NCBI RefSeq assembly: GCF_030159595.1
Contig: NZ_BSKJ01000004.1
Coordinates: 101,747 to 165,746, forward strand
Source: Pseudomonas putida
GTDB lineage: Bacteria; Pseudomonadota; Gammaproteobacteria; Pseudomonadales; Pseudomonadaceae
Length of the DNA stretch: 64,000 bases
Direction: 5' to 3'
Within the stretch, counting starts at the first letter, position 1; each line of letters opens with the position of its first letter. This document shows, one piece after another, positions 26,758 through 38,421 of the stretch. The translations under genes were made by a program, and so were the position numbers. The notes beneath the pieces were generated by a model. It had not been told where the DNA came from, did not search any database, and saw only the letters and a program-made list of their open reading frames with translations.

Positions 26758-27591
26758 ATGTCGCTCGCGGAGCAGATCGAACAACAACAAGACGATGCAG
26801 GCTGGAGCGCCCACCTGCAGTTGCGCTTTGTCAGGCGCGACGACGTGACCCGCCTTGGTGCGCGGCGGCATTTCGGACCTCTTTTGGTGCAGCGGCCTTT
26901 TTATCCTGAAGGTGCGCCGTGCCATGTCTATGTGTTGCACCCGCCGGGGGGCATCGTCGCCGGCGACCGGCTGGAACTCGACATCCACCTGGAGCCCGGC
27001 AGCCACGCGCTGCTGACCATGCCCGGTGCCAGCAAGTTCTACCGCAGCATCGGCCCCACCGCACGGCTGACCCAGCGTTTTCGGCTGGCTGCTGGCAGCA
27101 CCCTGGAGTGGCTGCCGCAAGACAGCATCTTCTTCTCCGGCGCCCGCGCCAGCCTCGACAGCCGTTTCAGCCTCGAACCCGGGGCACGGTTGCTGGCCTG
27201 GGAAACCTTGTGCCTCGGGCGCCCGGTCATGAACGAGCGTTTCGAGCAGGGCGCGCTGGACAGCCGTCTGCACATTGAACTGCCCGACGAAGTCGGCCTG
27301 CATGAACGCCTGCGTGTCGAAGGCGGGCGCCTGGACAAGCTCGGCGGCCACCCGCTGCTCGCCACGTTCTGTGCGGCACCGGCCGACCAGACCGTGCTGG
27401 AGCAGGTTCGGCTGCTGCTGGATGAACTGGCCAACCCGGCCGGCGCGACCCTGCTGGGGTCGTTGCTGGTCATCCGTGCGCTCGACCACGACAACCAACA
27501 CCTGCAACGCACCCTGCAACGCCTGTGGCATGTGCTGCGCCCGGCCGTCCTTGGCCTGCCAGCGTGCCCACCACGCATTTGGGCCACCTGA
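26758..27591 (+). CDS. ureD: Urease accessory protein UreD
   Basis: 277 residues with family marks PFYPEGAPCHVYVLHPPGGI and the MPGASKFYRS stretch that follows it. UreD (UreH) forms the UreD-F-G complex that loads carbonate and nickel into apo-urease. First gene of an eight-gene cluster on one strand. The 278 bases upstream, after the recombinase gene, show no gene and no operator I can name; the promoter should be there. Confidence 0.95.
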   Translation: MSLAEQIEQQQDDAGWSAHLQLRFVRRDDVTRLGARRHFGPLLVQRPFYPEGAPCHVYVLHPPGGIVAGDRLELDIHLEPGSHALLTMPGASKFYRSIGPTARLTQRFRLAAGSTLEWLPQDSIFFSGARASLDSRFSLEPGARLLAWETLCLGRPVMNERFEQGALDSRLHIELPDEVGLHERLRVEGGRLDKLGGHPLLATFCAAPADQTVLEQVRLLLDELANPAGATLLGSLLVIRALDHDNQHLQRTLQRLWHVLRPAVLGLPACPPRIWAT

Positions 27592-27600
27592 GAGAGCGCC

Positions 27601-27903
27601 ATGGAGCTGACCCCGAGAGAGAAAGACAAATTGCTGCTGTTCACCGCTGCCTTGCTGGCGGAACGGCGCCTGGCCCGTGGCCTGAAGCTGAACTACCCGG
27701 AAGCAGTGGCGCTGATCAGTGCCGCTGTGCTCGAAGGCGCGCGCGATGGCCGCACGGTGGCCGAGTTGATGAGCCTGGGGCGCGAGGTGCTGACCCGCGA
27801 GCAGGTGATGCCCGGCATTGCCGAAATGCTCCACGACGTGCAAGTCGAAGCGACCTTCCCGGATGGCACCAAGCTGGTGACCGTACATGACCCCATCGTC
27901 TGA
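27601..27903 (+). CDS. ureA: Urease gamma subunit
   Basis: 100 residues, full length for UreA, beginning [20 protein letters not shown] and including [20 protein letters not shown] and the [20 protein letters not shown] end. Structural subunit of the cytosolic nickel urease that splits urea to ammonia and carbamate. It starts nine bases after ureD. Confidence 0.97.
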   Translation: MELTPREKDKLLLFTAALLAERRLARGLKLNYPEAVALISAAVLEGARDGRTVAELMSLGREVLTREQVMPGIAEMLHDVQVEATFPDGTKLVTVHDPIV

Positions 27904-27922
27904 TCCTGCCCAGGAGCCCCGC

Positions 27923-28236
27923 ATGATCCCAGGTGAAATCCAGGTCGCTGATGGCGACATCGAACTGAACAGTGGCCGGGAAACCGTCAGCGTCAGCGTA
28001 GCCAACCACGGCGACCGACCGGTGCAGGTCGGCTCGCACTACCACTTCTACGAAGTCAACGATGCGCTGGTGTTCGACCGTGCGCCAACCTTGGGCTTTC
28101 GTCTGGACATTCCGGCCGGCACGGCCGTGCGTTTCGAGCCGGGCCAGGCGCGCACCGTGCACTTGGTGGCCTACGCCGGCAAGCGTGAAGTCTATGGCTT
28201 CCAGGGCAAGGTGATGGGCCCGCTGGAGGGCAGGGC

Positions 28237-28240
<4 letters not shown>
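27923..28240 (+). CDS. ureB: Urease beta subunit
   Basis: 105 residues from the ATG at 27923, preceded by CAGGAG; an upstream ATG at 27887 lies inside ureA and lacks a site. Typical Ure[33 protein letters not shown] and [15 protein letters not shown]. Structural subunit. The stop overlaps the ureC start by four bases (ATGA). Confidence 0.97.
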
Positions 28241-29940
<1,700 letters not shown>

Positions 29941-29950
29941 AGGAGCACCG

Positions 29951-30448
29951 ATGATTGTCTTGACCCGCCGCATCATCGAGCCCGGCACGCTCACCGAAAC
30001 CGGCACTGTCACCCTGGATGTGGACAGCCGCATCAAGAGCCGCCTGCGCGTGACCCTGGACGATGGCCGCGAAGCCGGCTTGATGCTCGAACGCGGCCAC
30101 CTGCTACGCGGGGGAGAGTTGCTTGCCGATGCCGATGGCGGCCAGTTGATTCGCGTGCTGGCGGCGCCCGAAAGGGTGTCTACGGTGCGCTGTGCCGATC
30201 CACATCTGTTGGCTCGTGCGGCCTATCACCTGGGTAACCGCCATGTGCCGCTGCAGATCGAGCCTGGCCTGTTGCGTTTCCAGCACGACCATGTACTGGA
30301 CGACATGTTGCGTGGCCTGGGCCTGACGGTAGAGGCCGAACAGGCACCGTTCGAGCCCGAAGCGGGCGCCTACCAGAGTGCGCCACATGGCCACAGCCAT
30401 GCCCACGGCAACGATCACCCGTTCGTACGCCTGCCTGCCCATTCCTGA
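29951..30448 (+). CDS. ureE: Urease nickel-binding accessory protein UreE
   Basis: 165 residues from the ATG at 29951 (AAGGAG upstream, just after the ureC stop). The N-terminal domain has RVTLDDGREAGLMLERGHLL; the central RAAYHLGNRHVPLQIEPGLL carries the conserved nickel-site histidine. The C-terminus holds a His-rich run (HGHSHAHGNDH) that stores nickel. UreE delivers Ni to the UreD-F-G complex. Confidence 0.95.
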   Translation: MIVLTRRIIEPGTLTETGTVTLDVDSRIKSRLRVTLDDGREAGLMLERGHLLRGGELLADADGGQLIRVLAAPERVSTVRCADPHLLARAAYHLGNRHVPLQIEPGLLRFQHDHVLDDMLRGLGLTVEAEQAPFEPEAGAYQSAPHGHSHAHGNDHPFVRLPAHS

Positions 30449-30466
30449 ACTGCCCTGGAGCAACCC

Positions 30467-31012
30467 ATGAAAAAGACGTTCGCCCTGTTTCTACTGATGC
30501 TGGCGCTGCCAGCTTTCGCTCACCCTGGCCACGACAGTAACCCGCTGCAGGATGGTCTGCTGCACCCGCTGACCGGGCTTGACCACCTGCTGATGCTGCT
30601 GGGTACCGGCGTGCTTGCCGCACTGACCCGGCGCAACCTGACGCTGCCCCTGGCAACCTTGGCGGCGATGTTTGGCGGGGCGGTATGTGGCCACCTGTTT
30701 GGTGACATGCTGGGTATGGAAACCCTGATTGCCGTGTCGCTGCTGGTGGCTGCCGGGGCGTTGCTGCTGCCAAGCCGGCAGTTGCTGCTGGCCATGGCCA
30801 TGCCGGTGTTCGCCCTGTTCCACGGCTGGGCCCATGGCGTGGAAGCCACGCCAAGCGCGTTCTGGCAGTTCAGTGCTGGCTTCGTCACGGTCAGTGGCCT
30901 GCTGTTGGCGGCAGGTTTTGCGGTGGGTTGCCTGCTGCGCCGCCACAGTGGCCTGCAGAAGGCCTTTGGCGGTGGCCTGCTAGCGGGCGCCGCGCTGGTG
31001 CTGGCCGGTTGA
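30467..31012 (+). CDS. ureJ: HupE/UreJ-family nickel-transport membrane protein
   Basis: 181 residues with a signal-like start and about six membrane helices. The HupE/UreJ mark HPGHDSNPLQDGLLHPLTGLDHLLML gives the metal-binding HPL-x2-LDH group; a second histidine cluster FHGWAHGVEA follows. It probably brings nickel across the inner membrane for urease. Its stop shares a base with the ureF start (TGATG). Confidence 0.9.
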   Translation: MKKTFALFLLMLALPAFAHPGHDSNPLQDGLLHPLTGLDHLLMLLGTGVLAALTRRNLTLPLATLAAMFGGAVCGHLFGDMLGMETLIAVSLLVAAGALLLPSRQLLLAMAMPVFALFHGWAHGVEATPSAFWQFSAGFVTVSGLLLAAGFAVGCLLRRHSGLQKAFGGGLLAGAALVLAG

Positions 31013-31686
31013 TGAACAGCGACCTGGCGTTGCTGCGCCTGCTGCAGCTGGCCAGCCCTGGCTTGCCGGTGGGCGGCTTCACATACTCGCAAGGCCTGGA
31101 GTGGGCGGTCGAGGCGGGCTGGGTGAAGGGCGTGGACGGCTTCGCTGCCTGGCAGCGCGAGCAGGTCGAAGACACCTTGGCTTGCCTCGACTGGCCGGTG
31201 CTGGCGCGCCTGTATCACGCTTGTCAGGCTGAGGACGCTGAGGCGTTCGGCCATTGGAGCCGCTTCTTGCTGGCCAACCGCGAAACCGCTGAGCTGCGCC
31301 TGGAAGAACAGCAGCGTGGTGCGGCGTTGGCGCGGCTGCTCGACGGCTGGCAACTGGGCCAGTCACCGGCCTGGCGCGCCAGCCTTGAATTGACCCAGTT
31401 GGGCGGTATGGCCTGGCTGGCAGCGCAGTGGGCCATCCCGCTGCGCCAACTGGCCCTGGGCCATGGCTTTGCCTGGCTGGAGGGTGCGGTCATGGCCGGG
31501 GTCAAGCTGGTGCCGTTCGGCCAGCAGGCTGCCCAGACCTTGTTGCGCGACCTGGGCGCCGAACTGCCCGCTGCCCTTGACCAGGCACTGGCCCTGAGCG
31601 ATGACCAGCTCGGTGGGGGCCTGCCCTTGCTGGCCATTGCCTCATCGCGTCATGAAACCCAATACACCCGTTTGTTCCGTTCCTGA
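31012..31686 (+). CDS. ureF: Urease accessory protein UreF
   Basis: 224 residues from the ATG at 31012 overlapping the ureJ stop. All-helical UreF with the signature [19 protein letters not shown] near the N-terminus and the [14 protein letters not shown] end. It works with UreD and UreG and controls the GTPase during nickel insertion. Confidence 0.95.
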   Translation: MNSDLALLRLLQLASPGLPVGGFTYSQGLEWAVEAGWVKGVDGFAAWQREQVEDTLACLDWPVLARLYHACQAEDAEAFGHWSRFLLANRETAELRLEEQQRGAALARLLDGWQLGQSPAWRASLELTQLGGMAWLAAQWAIPLRQLALGHGFAWLEGAVMAGVKLVPFGQQAAQTLLRDLGAELPAALDQALALSDDQLGGGLPLLAIASSRHETQYTRLFRS

Positions 31687-31697
31687 GGACTGCCTTC

Positions 31698-32342
31698 ATG
31701 CAAAGCTATCAACAACCCCTGCGCGTCGGTGTCGGCGGCCCGGTCGGTTCCGGCAAGACCGCACTGCTGGAAGCACTGTGCAAGGCCATGCGCGACCACT
31801 ACCAGATCGCCGTGGTTACCAACGACATCTACACCAAGGAAGACCAGCGCATCCTCACCGAGGCCGGCGCACTGGAGCCGGAGCGTATTGTGGGCGTGGA
31901 AACCGGCGGTTGCCCGCACACGGCCATTCGTGAAGACGCCTCGATGAACCTGGCTGCCGTTGAGGCGCTGGCGCGCAAGTTTGGCAACCTGGAGGTGATC
32001 TTCGTTGAAAGCGGCGGTGACAATCTCAGTGCCACGTTCAGCCCGGAGCTGGCCGACCTGACCATTTATGTGATCGACGTGGCCGAGGGCGAGAAAATCC
32101 CCCGCAAGGGCGGCCCGGGCATCACCAAGTCGGACTTCCTGGTCATCAACAAGACCGACCTGGCGCCTTATGTAGGCGCTTCATTGGACGTGATGGAGCG
32201 CGACACCCAGCGCATGCGGCCGCAGCGGCCCTGGACGTTCAGTAACCTGAAGAAGGGCGAAGGGTTGCAGGCGGTGATCGACTTCATCGTCGAGCGCGGG
32301 ATGCTGGGTGTTCGCGGGCCTGCCCTGACGCCAGTCAGTTAA
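31698..32342 (+). CDS. ureG: Urease accessory GTPase UreG
   Basis: 214 residues with P-loop GPVGSGKT (14-21), the [17 protein letters not shown] metal-binding CPH motif, [16 protein letters not shown] and the guanine-specificity NKTD. It hydrolyses GTP to drive nickel loading. Last urease gene, followed by a strong hairpin. Confidence 0.97.
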   Translation: MQSYQQPLRVGVGGPVGSGKTALLEALCKAMRDHYQIAVVTNDIYTKEDQRILTEAGALEPERIVGVETGGCPHTAIREDASMNLAAVEALARKFGNLEVIFVESGGDNLSATFSPELADLTIYVIDVAEGEKIPRKGGPGITKSDFLVINKTDLAPYVGASLDVMERDTQRMRPQRPWTFSNLKKGEGLQAVIDFIVERGMLGVRGPALTPVS

Positions 32343-32348
32343 GCAGTT

Positions 32349-32367
32349 GGGGCCGCAAAGCGGCCCC
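32349..32367. terminator. Hairpin between ureG and the DUF899 gene
   Basis: GGGGCCGC-AAA-GCGGCCCC, extended by TT/AA on the outside, lies between two convergent genes. The T-tracts are short on both sides, so it is likely a bidirectional but modest terminator. Confidence 0.65.
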
Positions 32368-32391
32368 AAAGTTCCGTGCGTGCTTCCTGGG

Positions 32392-33120
32392 TCATTTGTG
32401 GCAGCAGTGTAGTTTGTCCTGGGACCCTTCATACTGATCATGGTGCCGCACCCAGTCCATGGTCCCGCCTTCGTTGCGCCCCAATGGCGCAATGTCCAGG
32501 AAGTTGTAGGTATTGACCAGAATGTCCAGCCCACGGGCATAGGTCGAGTAGGTGTGGTAAACGCTGCCGTCCGCTTCGCGGTAGAACGCGCTCAAGCCAG
32601 GCAACTCGCTTTCACTGCCGTCATATGGCTCATAGTTGTACTGGCGTTCCCCCTCGCTGCCCACACTGACGCCAAAGTCCTCGTTGAAGCCGCTGCTGTG
32701 TGACGAGTACCAGGGGAACTGCCAGCCCATGCGCCGGCGAAACGCCTGGAACTCTGCGTACGGTGCCCGTGATACCGCCACCAGCGACACGTCGTGGTGT
32801 GCCAGGTGCAGGTTGGCGCCATCAAAATGGTCCGCCAGGAACGAACAGCCGGGGCAGCCTTCACTCCAGCCTTCGGCGAACATGAAGTGATAAAGCAGTA
32901 GCTGGCTGTGGCCTGCGAACAGGTCAGCCAGGCTCAGTTCGCCGTCCGGCCCCTGGAAGCGATAGTCGTGCTCGACCTTGACCCAGGGTAGGGCGCGGCG
33001 GGCTGCGGACAGCGCGTCTCGCTGGTGGGTAAAGGCCTTTTCGTGCAGCCACAGTTGCCGGCGGGCCGCCAGCCATTGGCTACGCGAAACCACCTGGTGC
33101 CTGCTTTCGCTTGTGCTCAT
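32392..33120 (-). CDS. DUF899 thioredoxin-like protein
   Basis: 242 residues from the ATG at 33120 (GGAGAC upstream); an earlier in-frame ATG lacks a site. It matches the DUF899 family: EKAFTHQRDALSAARRALPW, the thioredoxin-fold cysteine pair in EGCPGCSFLADHFDG, and FNEDFGVS / YHTYSTYARGLDIL. Cytosolic, with no known reaction. A separate transcription unit that converges on the urease operon. Confidence 0.88.
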   Translation of the reverse strand: MSTSESRHQVVSRSQWLAARRQLWLHEKAFTHQRDALSAARRALPWVKVEHDYRFQGPDGELSLADLFAGHSQLLLYHFMFAEGWSEGCPGCSFLADHFDGANLHLAHHDVSLVAVSRAPYAEFQAFRRRMGWQFPWYSSHSSGFNEDFGVSVGSEGERQYNYEPYDGSESELPGLSAFYREADGSVYHTYSTYARGLDILVNTYNFLDIAPLGRNEGGTMDWVRHHDQYEGSQDKLHCCHK

Positions 33121-33214
33121 GGTGCTGTCTCCACACTGGGGATTCACACACTAGTCGAGCACGCGTTTGCCGATTCGACAGGCACAGGTAGCCGGGCGAT
33201 GAGTGGTTATCCGC

Positions 33215-35416
33215 TCAGCCCGAATGGGCAATGTGCCCCTCGGTCAGTTCATCTGCGGTGTCATCCTCACCGGGCAGGGCGGTGATCACACTGAAGTCAC
33301 TGACTTCCACCTTACCGCCGCCATACCCCAGCAAATGGAAGGAGAACGCTTTGCGCTCGGTCGGGTTGTCGAAGCTGAATTCCATTTCCAGTGGCTCGTC
33401 GGCGGTGACCTTCACCTCGGCAGGTAGGCCCAGTGGTACGTCTTGCTCCAGTTGCTTGGCTTTGAGCTGGATGTAGGCGACACGCTTGGGGTCCAGCGAG
33501 CGCACTTTCACCCGCACGCGAGTGTGCGAGCCCTCCGGCATTTCAAGGTACTGGGCGCCGATCAGGTTATCGGCCCAATCATCGTGAATGCGCTTGCGCA
33601 ACTTGATCGGCGAAGGGCCGCCGAACTGGTAACGCAGGTTAAGCGGGGTTTGCAGCAGGGACTGGTCGAGCACCCCGGCCAGGGCGCCGATTTGCTGGCC
33701 GAGCAGGCTGTCGCCCGGGCCCAGGTAGCGGGCCTGGTCGGCAATGAAGCCCTCACTGGCATAACGCCGGCAGCGCTGCTGGAAGTCACACTCGGTAAAG
33801 ACGCCTTGGCCGTCGTGGTAGCGCAGCATGCCATTGGTGTAGGAAATCATTTCGCGGCCGGTATCGTAGTCGCGGTACAGCGAGCGCCCCCCAAGCGCTA
33901 TTGGAATGGGCAGTGCAAAGTAGTCGAGTATGGAGGTGGCCAGGTCGATATGGCCGTACGTTCCGCGTTTGATGTTTGGCAGTTGCGCCTGCTCCGGCGC
34001 CAGGGTGAGGTTGAAGCCCCACGACGACGCCAGGCGCACGCCGTCGATGCCGTGGGACTCGTCGGAGGTCACCACCACCAACGTGTCCTTGAGCACGCCC
34101 TGGCGTTCCAGGTTGTCGAGAAACGCCCCGAGCGCATCGTCCAGGTAGGCGACCGCAGCCTGTTTTGGCGTGTCATAGCGCGCCAGGTACTCGGCGGGTG
34201 CCGAATACGGCTGGTGCGTGCCCACGGTGAGCAGCGTCAGCATCCAGGGCTTGTCCTGCTTCTGCAGCTGGCCGACGTAGTCCAAGGCACCTTCGAAGAA
34301 GGCCCGGTCATCCTTGCCCCAGGGGAAGTCCAGATAGTTCTTGTTGCGGAACCACTCCAGGCCGTGCACAGAATCGAAGCCGATATGCGGCATGATGCGG
34401 TCCTTGGCCATGAAGCGCAGGCCGGCACCTTGCAGGTAGTGCGTGGTAAAGCCGGCCTGGCGTAGCTGCGCCGGCAGGCAGGCCTGGTTGCGTTCGTTCT
34501 GGGTCAGCAGCTCTACGCCCTTGGGTGTGCCATTGGCCAGTTTGTCGTAGTCACCACACAGCATCGCGTACAGGCCGCGGATGGTCTGGTGGGTGTGCAG
34601 CACATAGTCCGGGGTGTTCATGCCGCGCTCGGCCCACTGGCTGACCTTGGGCATCAGGTCTTCGTCGAAGCGGCTGTGCAGGGCCTGGCGGTTGGGCCGA
34701 AGGTACGCCCCTGGGATACCTTCCACCGTGATGACCAGCAGGTTGCGCGCGCTGCCTGGGCCGGCCAGCAGGCGCTGGCCATGCAAGTCGGATTGAGTCA
34801 GGCCGCTGCTGGCCAGCGGCGTGAACGTTTGTGTGCGGCCCATCCAGCTCTCGACCGTGCGCTCCAGGGTGCCGACCCCGGCAGACATCAGCTGGTGGGT
34901 GAGGTTGTATTGCCGCCACTGGTCGGCGTCGCTAGGTACCAGCTGTTGGCTGCCCCAGTGGCCAGCGAACAGCAGCACGGGGATGGCCCAGGCCTTGCGC
35001 GGCAGCGGCCTGCTGCGCTGGGCGCGGCTGCGCCAGGCAATGGCCAGCCACGTCAGTAGGCCAATGCCCATGGTCAGCGGCAGCCAGGCATGGGCAAGGC
35101 CGCCACCGGTCGAATTCTCCATGAATTGCGGGTCGACGAGGTACGTCAGGTCGGCGCTGGTGGGCAACCGGCCCACTGCGCTCACGAGTTCGGCCGAAGC
35201 CACCCACAGGGCAGCCCAGGCCAGCAGCACGGGCAGGGCCAGCCACCATGGCCGACGGTGCAGCAGCAAGACCAGCAGGCTGCCGAGGGCGAGGTCGGAC
35301 AGGTAACCGAGCGGGTTGGACCAACCCAGCATGGCGCGCGTACCCAGTGGGATCACCAGCACCAGGGCTGCCAAGGCGGCAAGCCGGGTACGTGGGTGGT
35401 CTGACAGGTTCTTCAC
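33215..35416 (-). CDS. LtaS/OpgB-like sulfatase-family membrane enzyme
   Basis: 733 residues from a GTG with AAGGGAAG just upstream. Four to five membrane helices fill residues ~8-175. A periplasmic sulfatase/alkaline-phosphatase-type domain follows with NLLVITVEGIPGAYL, the HTHQTIRGLYAMLCGD nucleophile region (Thr), LTVGTHQPY, and VTSDESHG with GHIDLA as metal ligands. The C-terminal ~130 residues form a beta-rich extra domain. Such enzymes transfer phosphoglycerol or phosphoethanolamine to envelope glycans; the substrate here is open. Confidence 0.85.
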   Translation of the reverse strand: MKNLSDHPRTRLAALAALVLVIPLGTRAMLGWSNPLGYLSDLALGSLLVLLLHRRPWWLALPVLLAWAALWVASAELVSAVGRLPTSADLTYLVDPQFMENSTGGGLAHAWLPLTMGIGLLTWLAIAWRSRAQRSRPLPRKAWAIPVLLFAGHWGSQQLVPSDADQWRQYNLTHQLMSAGVGTLERTVESWMGRTQTFTPLASSGLTQSDLHGQRLLAGPGSARNLLVITVEGIPGAYLRPNRQALHSRFDEDLMPKVSQWAERGMNTPDYVLHTHQTIRGLYAMLCGDYDKLANGTPKGVELLTQNERNQACLPAQLRQAGFTTHYLQGAGLRFMAKDRIMPHIGFDSVHGLEWFRNKNYLDFPWGKDDRAFFEGALDYVGQLQKQDKPWMLTLLTVGTHQPYSAPAEYLARYDTPKQAAVAYLDDALGAFLDNLERQGVLKDTLVVVTSDESHGIDGVRLASSWGFNLTLAPEQAQLPNIKRGTYGHIDLATSILDYFALPIPIALGGRSLYRDYDTGREMISYTNGMLRYHDGQGVFTECDFQQRCRRYASEGFIADQARYLGPGDSLLGQQIGALAGVLDQSLLQTPLNLRYQFGGPSPIKLRKRIHDDWADNLIGAQYLEMPEGSHTRVRVKVRSLDPKRVAYIQLKAKQLEQDVPLGLPAEVKVTADEPLEMEFSFDNPTERKAFSFHLLGYGGGKVEVSDFSVITALPGEDDTADELTEGHIAHSG

Positions 35417-35552
35417 AAAAACTTCCCTTTTGCCATTAAATCGTCATGCATCTGTGCTGGATGATAACAGGCCGGGGAAGGGAAAGCGGTTCGCTACAAG
35501 GCTGGTAACCAAAAGCCGGGCCCGCTTGCACGGGACCGGCCGAGGGCAAGTA

Positions 35553-36833
35553 TCAGAAGTAGTAGGGGAATTTCAGGCTGAAGGAAAAGTCGGGTGCATC
35601 TTCGGTCAGACCAATGGACAGGTTGGGGACGATGGTCAGGTTGTTGGTGGCGGCGAAGGTCATGCCGATGTTGAAGTTGGCGGCGTTGTAGTCGCTGTTG
35701 GTTATCGATTGCCAGTCGCCGCCATCCGGTTTGATCTTGCTCTTGCGAGCGAACTGGTCAGATACCGAGAACGACATGCTCATTTTTTCGTTTAGGGCAA
35801 AGGCGATACCACCGCCAATCTGCCAGGAATCGCCGAGTTTCACGTCACCTGGCACCTTGCTGTTGACCTGCGCGCTGATGTCGCTGAACGAGTCCTGCAT
35901 GTTGTAGGTGTACGAAAGGCTGCCGAACAGCACGGCCGGATCGAAGGTCTTGACCAGCGAGATGCCAGGGGTAATCGACCACACACCGTTGCCGGTAGGC
36001 AGGCTTTCTGGCGCTGCCAGGTTGGTGTTACCTTCGACTTCTCGCAGCTTGATGCCATAGGGGTCCTTGCCGGTCGGTGCCTTGACCCGCAGGGTGGCGA
36101 CAGCGTCAGGCCAGGTTTCGTCCTCGTCGAGAAACTTATAGGCCACCCCGACGTTGATATCGCCGATTTCCGGGTCGCGGGTGACGGTAGCATCGGAGAC
36201 GGTGGCCCCTGCGCCTCCGGCACCGCTGGAGGAGTAGGTGGACTCGCGGTACACCACTGGGACGTTGATGTCGAACTGCCAGCGCTGTGCCAGGTTGTAG
36301 CGCGCAGTCATGTCCAGGGTCCAGTTGTCAGCCTTGATACGATCGAGGTTGATACTGCCGAGAAAGATCGAGTCCAGCGCCAGGAAGCCATTGAGCGTTA
36401 GCGCACGGGTATCGTAATGGGTGTAGGTGACACCCGTTTCGAAGCTGAACTTACCCCCGCCAAAGAACCCGCTGGCTTCGTCATACAGGTTGGAAACGCT
36501 CTGCGCCGGCTCCGAGTCGGCGGTCAGCGCCTGGCCGTAGGAACTGCTGGCGGTCCCCGGCGCGCCGGATGCGACCGTCTGCGCGCCCTTGACCCCCTCG
36601 GCGGGGGATTTGACCAGGCGTTTGGGTTGCGCTGCTGCAGGGGCTTCTTCGACCTGGCGTACGCGCTGCTCCAGCACCATCAGCGCTTGCTGCTGGGCTT
36701 CGTAACGGCGTTTAAGCTCGATCAGTTCCTGCTTGAGGGCCTCGACCTGAGGGTCGGCAGCTGCGTAGAGCATTGTGGCCGGGGCCAAGGTAGTCAAACA
36801 CACAAAAGCTTTGAGCGTTAAAGATCGGTGCAT
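35553..36833 (-). CDS. fapF: Functional amyloid outer-membrane exporter FapF
   Basis: 426 residues: signal peptide (to about LYAAADP), then a coiled coil ([20 protein letters not shown]), a flexible Ala/Gly/Ser linker and a C-terminal ~300-residue beta barrel ending in aromatic FSLKFPYYF, as outer-membrane proteins do. This is the trimeric pore that secretes Fap fibril subunits. Last gene of the fapA-F operon, with 46 bases separating it from fapE. Confidence 0.93.
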   Translation of the reverse strand: MHRSLTLKAFVCLTTLAPATMLYAAADPQVEALKQELIELKRRYEAQQQALMVLEQRVRQVEEAPAAAQPKRLVKSPAEGVKGAQTVASGAPGTASSSYGQALTADSEPAQSVSNLYDEASGFFGGGKFSFETGVTYTHYDTRALTLNGFLALDSIFLGSINLDRIKADNWTLDMTARYNLAQRWQFDINVPVVYRESTYSSSGAGGAGATVSDATVTRDPEIGDINVGVAYKFLDEDETWPDAVATLRVKAPTGKDPYGIKLREVEGNTNLAAPESLPTGNGVWSITPGISLVKTFDPAVLFGSLSYTYNMQDSFSDISAQVNSKVPGDVKLGDSWQIGGGIAFALNEKMSMSFSVSDQFARKSKIKPDGGDWQSITNSDYNAANFNIGMTFAATNNLTIVPNLSIGLTEDAPDFSFSLKFPYYF

Positions 36834-36879
36834 GGATTTGCCGTCCCTTCCGACTACTTTTGATGAGGCTGAGCGTAGA

Positions 36880-37632
36880 TCAGTATCCGAAGGTGCGAAG
36901 ACCTTTGAGCTGGTCGAGGCTACCGTTCAGCGAAGCGGCCGTTGGCACGCTCTCACGCATGACAACGTTCAGGGACGTGATGTTGTTGACCAGGTTGCCG
37001 TTGCCAAGCAGCGTCGAGTTCTGCATCAGGCCGCCCTGCGCCAGGCGCTGGACGCTGCTGCCCTGGTTGTTGCTGGCATTGATGTTGAGCTGCACGCCCA
37101 CACCGCTTGAAGACACACTGAGCGAGCCGGCGCCGTTTGCGCCGACCAGTGTCTGGCCGGCGGCCAGCACCTGGCCTTGCTGTTGCACGGCCGGGGCCTG
37201 ATTGGCCTTGGTGACGTTGATGTCGACGTTGTTGTAGGCCGTGTTGTTGTCGCCGGCCGCACGTACCACCTGGGTGACGCCTTCGGTGGTGGTGAGTCCG
37301 CCGCCGCCTGTGACGGTACCCGTACCGGCAGCTGGAGCCGTGCTGGATGCGGTGCCAGTACCTTTCTCGTCAATCATCGAGACATAGAACTGTGGCTTGA
37401 TGGTCGACGCTTGAACCTGCATCGTGCTGGTCGCGCCAATCACATCACCCTTGGCATTTTGCCAAGTACTGCTCATGACAATGCCGAAACTCACGATTCG
37501 CCCCGGCATCACATAACGGCCACGCAAATTCGCCAGCTCCTGGTCCTTGAGCTCGATGGGTTTGAACGCGTCGGCGTGGCTTGGCAAGCTGGCTGCCAGG
37601 CAGGCCATGGCCAGCCACCATGAAGTCTTCAT
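36880..37632 (-). CDS. fapE: Functional amyloid minor component FapE
   Basis: 250 residues with a signal peptide ([20 protein letters not shown]) and the FapE opening [19 protein letters not shown], which is followed shortly by [13 protein letters not shown]. The later part is Asn/Gln/Gly-rich with [16 protein letters not shown]. In other pseudomonads it is an extracellular minor fibril component or chaperone. Confidence 0.92.
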   Translation of the reverse strand: MKTSWWLAMACLAASLPSHADAFKPIELKDQELANLRGRYVMPGRIVSFGIVMSSTWQNAKGDVIGATSTMQVQASTIKPQFYVSMIDEKGTGTASSTAPAAGTGTVTGGGGLTTTEGVTQVVRAAGDNNTAYNNVDINVTKANQAPAVQQQGQVLAAGQTLVGANGAGSLSVSSSGVGVQLNINASNNQGSSVQRLAQGGLMQNSTLLGNGNLVNNITSLNVVMRESVPTAASLNGSLDQLKGLRTFGY

Positions 37633-37677
37633 GAAATGCTCCCTGGAGCATCATGCTCCTTGTCATTAGAACAGTCG

Positions 37678-38358
37678 TTAGAAGAAGTCGCTTTTGATGA
37701 AACCGAAGTCCAGCAGTTCGGTGTCCTTCACTGGGGTGAAGTTGTTCACCCGGCCCTTGGCGGTCAGTGGCAGGGGCGGGTCGAGCAGGACGTTGTTCTT
37801 GTCGTACCCTTGGCCGATCACAGCGAAGATGATGCCGTTCCAGCCCTTCAGGAAATCGTCGACTTTGTAGCGCTTGTGGCCCAGCACCGGATCACCGATG
37901 TACACCCAGCCTTTGTCGACCTTCTGCAGGACCACGAAGTGCTTGTAGCCGCGCACGTCCATCAGCACCACGACAGGGATGCGCACGCTGTGCAGGGTGT
38001 CGGGCGCTACCCGGTAGCCGCGGGCACGCATCCCCAGGCTTTCGACGTAGCGTTTCATGTCGAGCATCGAGAAGCCTTGCGTGCGCACCAGGTCCTGGTC
38101 GGCGTGGGCCAGCATGCCTTCGATGATTTGATGTTCGTCCACATCCAGCCAGTAGGCCTGGCGCAGGATGGTGGCCAGCGCGGCGGCGCCGCAGCTGAAG
38201 TCGGTTTTCTGTTGCACCAGGTCGGCGAACTTGCGTTCACGTACGCTCTGGACAGGTTTGAACACCACGGCGCCGCCCGGCAGGACGGACAGCGGCATTT
38301 GTGCAGCTTCGCTCACGCTGGCCAGGCACAGCAAAAACGCCAAGGCAATCATGCGCAT
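37678..38358 (-). CDS. fapD: C39-type cysteine protease FapD
   Basis: 226 residues from the ATG at 38358, preceded by GGAAGG; the frame is open further up but without a site. Signal peptide (RMIALAFLLCLASVSEAAQ), then a papain-like C39 domain: catalytic Cys in KTDFSCGAAALATIL, His in RGYKHFVVLQ, Asp in YIGDPVLGH. Periplasmic, and needed for processing or export of the amyloid subunits. Confidence 0.93.
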   Translation of the reverse strand: MRMIALAFLLCLASVSEAAQMPLSVLPGGAVVFKPVQSVRERKFADLVQQKTDFSCGAAALATILRQAYWLDVDEHQIIEGMLAHADQDLVRTQGFSMLDMKRYVESLGMRARGYRVAPDTLHSVRIPVVVLMDVRGYKHFVVLQKVDKGWVYIGDPVLGHKRYKVDDFLKGWNGIIFAVIGQGYDKNNVLLDPPLPLTAKGRVNNFTPVKDTELLDFGFIKSDFF

Positions 38359-38389
38359 GATCGGATGCCTTCCGGTGGGTGTTGAAGAA

Positions 38390-38409
38390 AGGCCCCCCGA
38401 AGGGGGCCT
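38390..38409 (-). terminator. Hairpin between fapC and fapD (attenuator)
   Basis: AGGCCCCC-TTCG-GGGGGCCT on the minus strand, followed by TTTCTT, 12 bases after the fapC stop. Stem and tail look like an intrinsic terminator inside the operon, so it probably lowers fapDEF expression relative to fapABC. Confidence 0.75.
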
Positions 38410-38421
38410 CAAACGCAGCGT

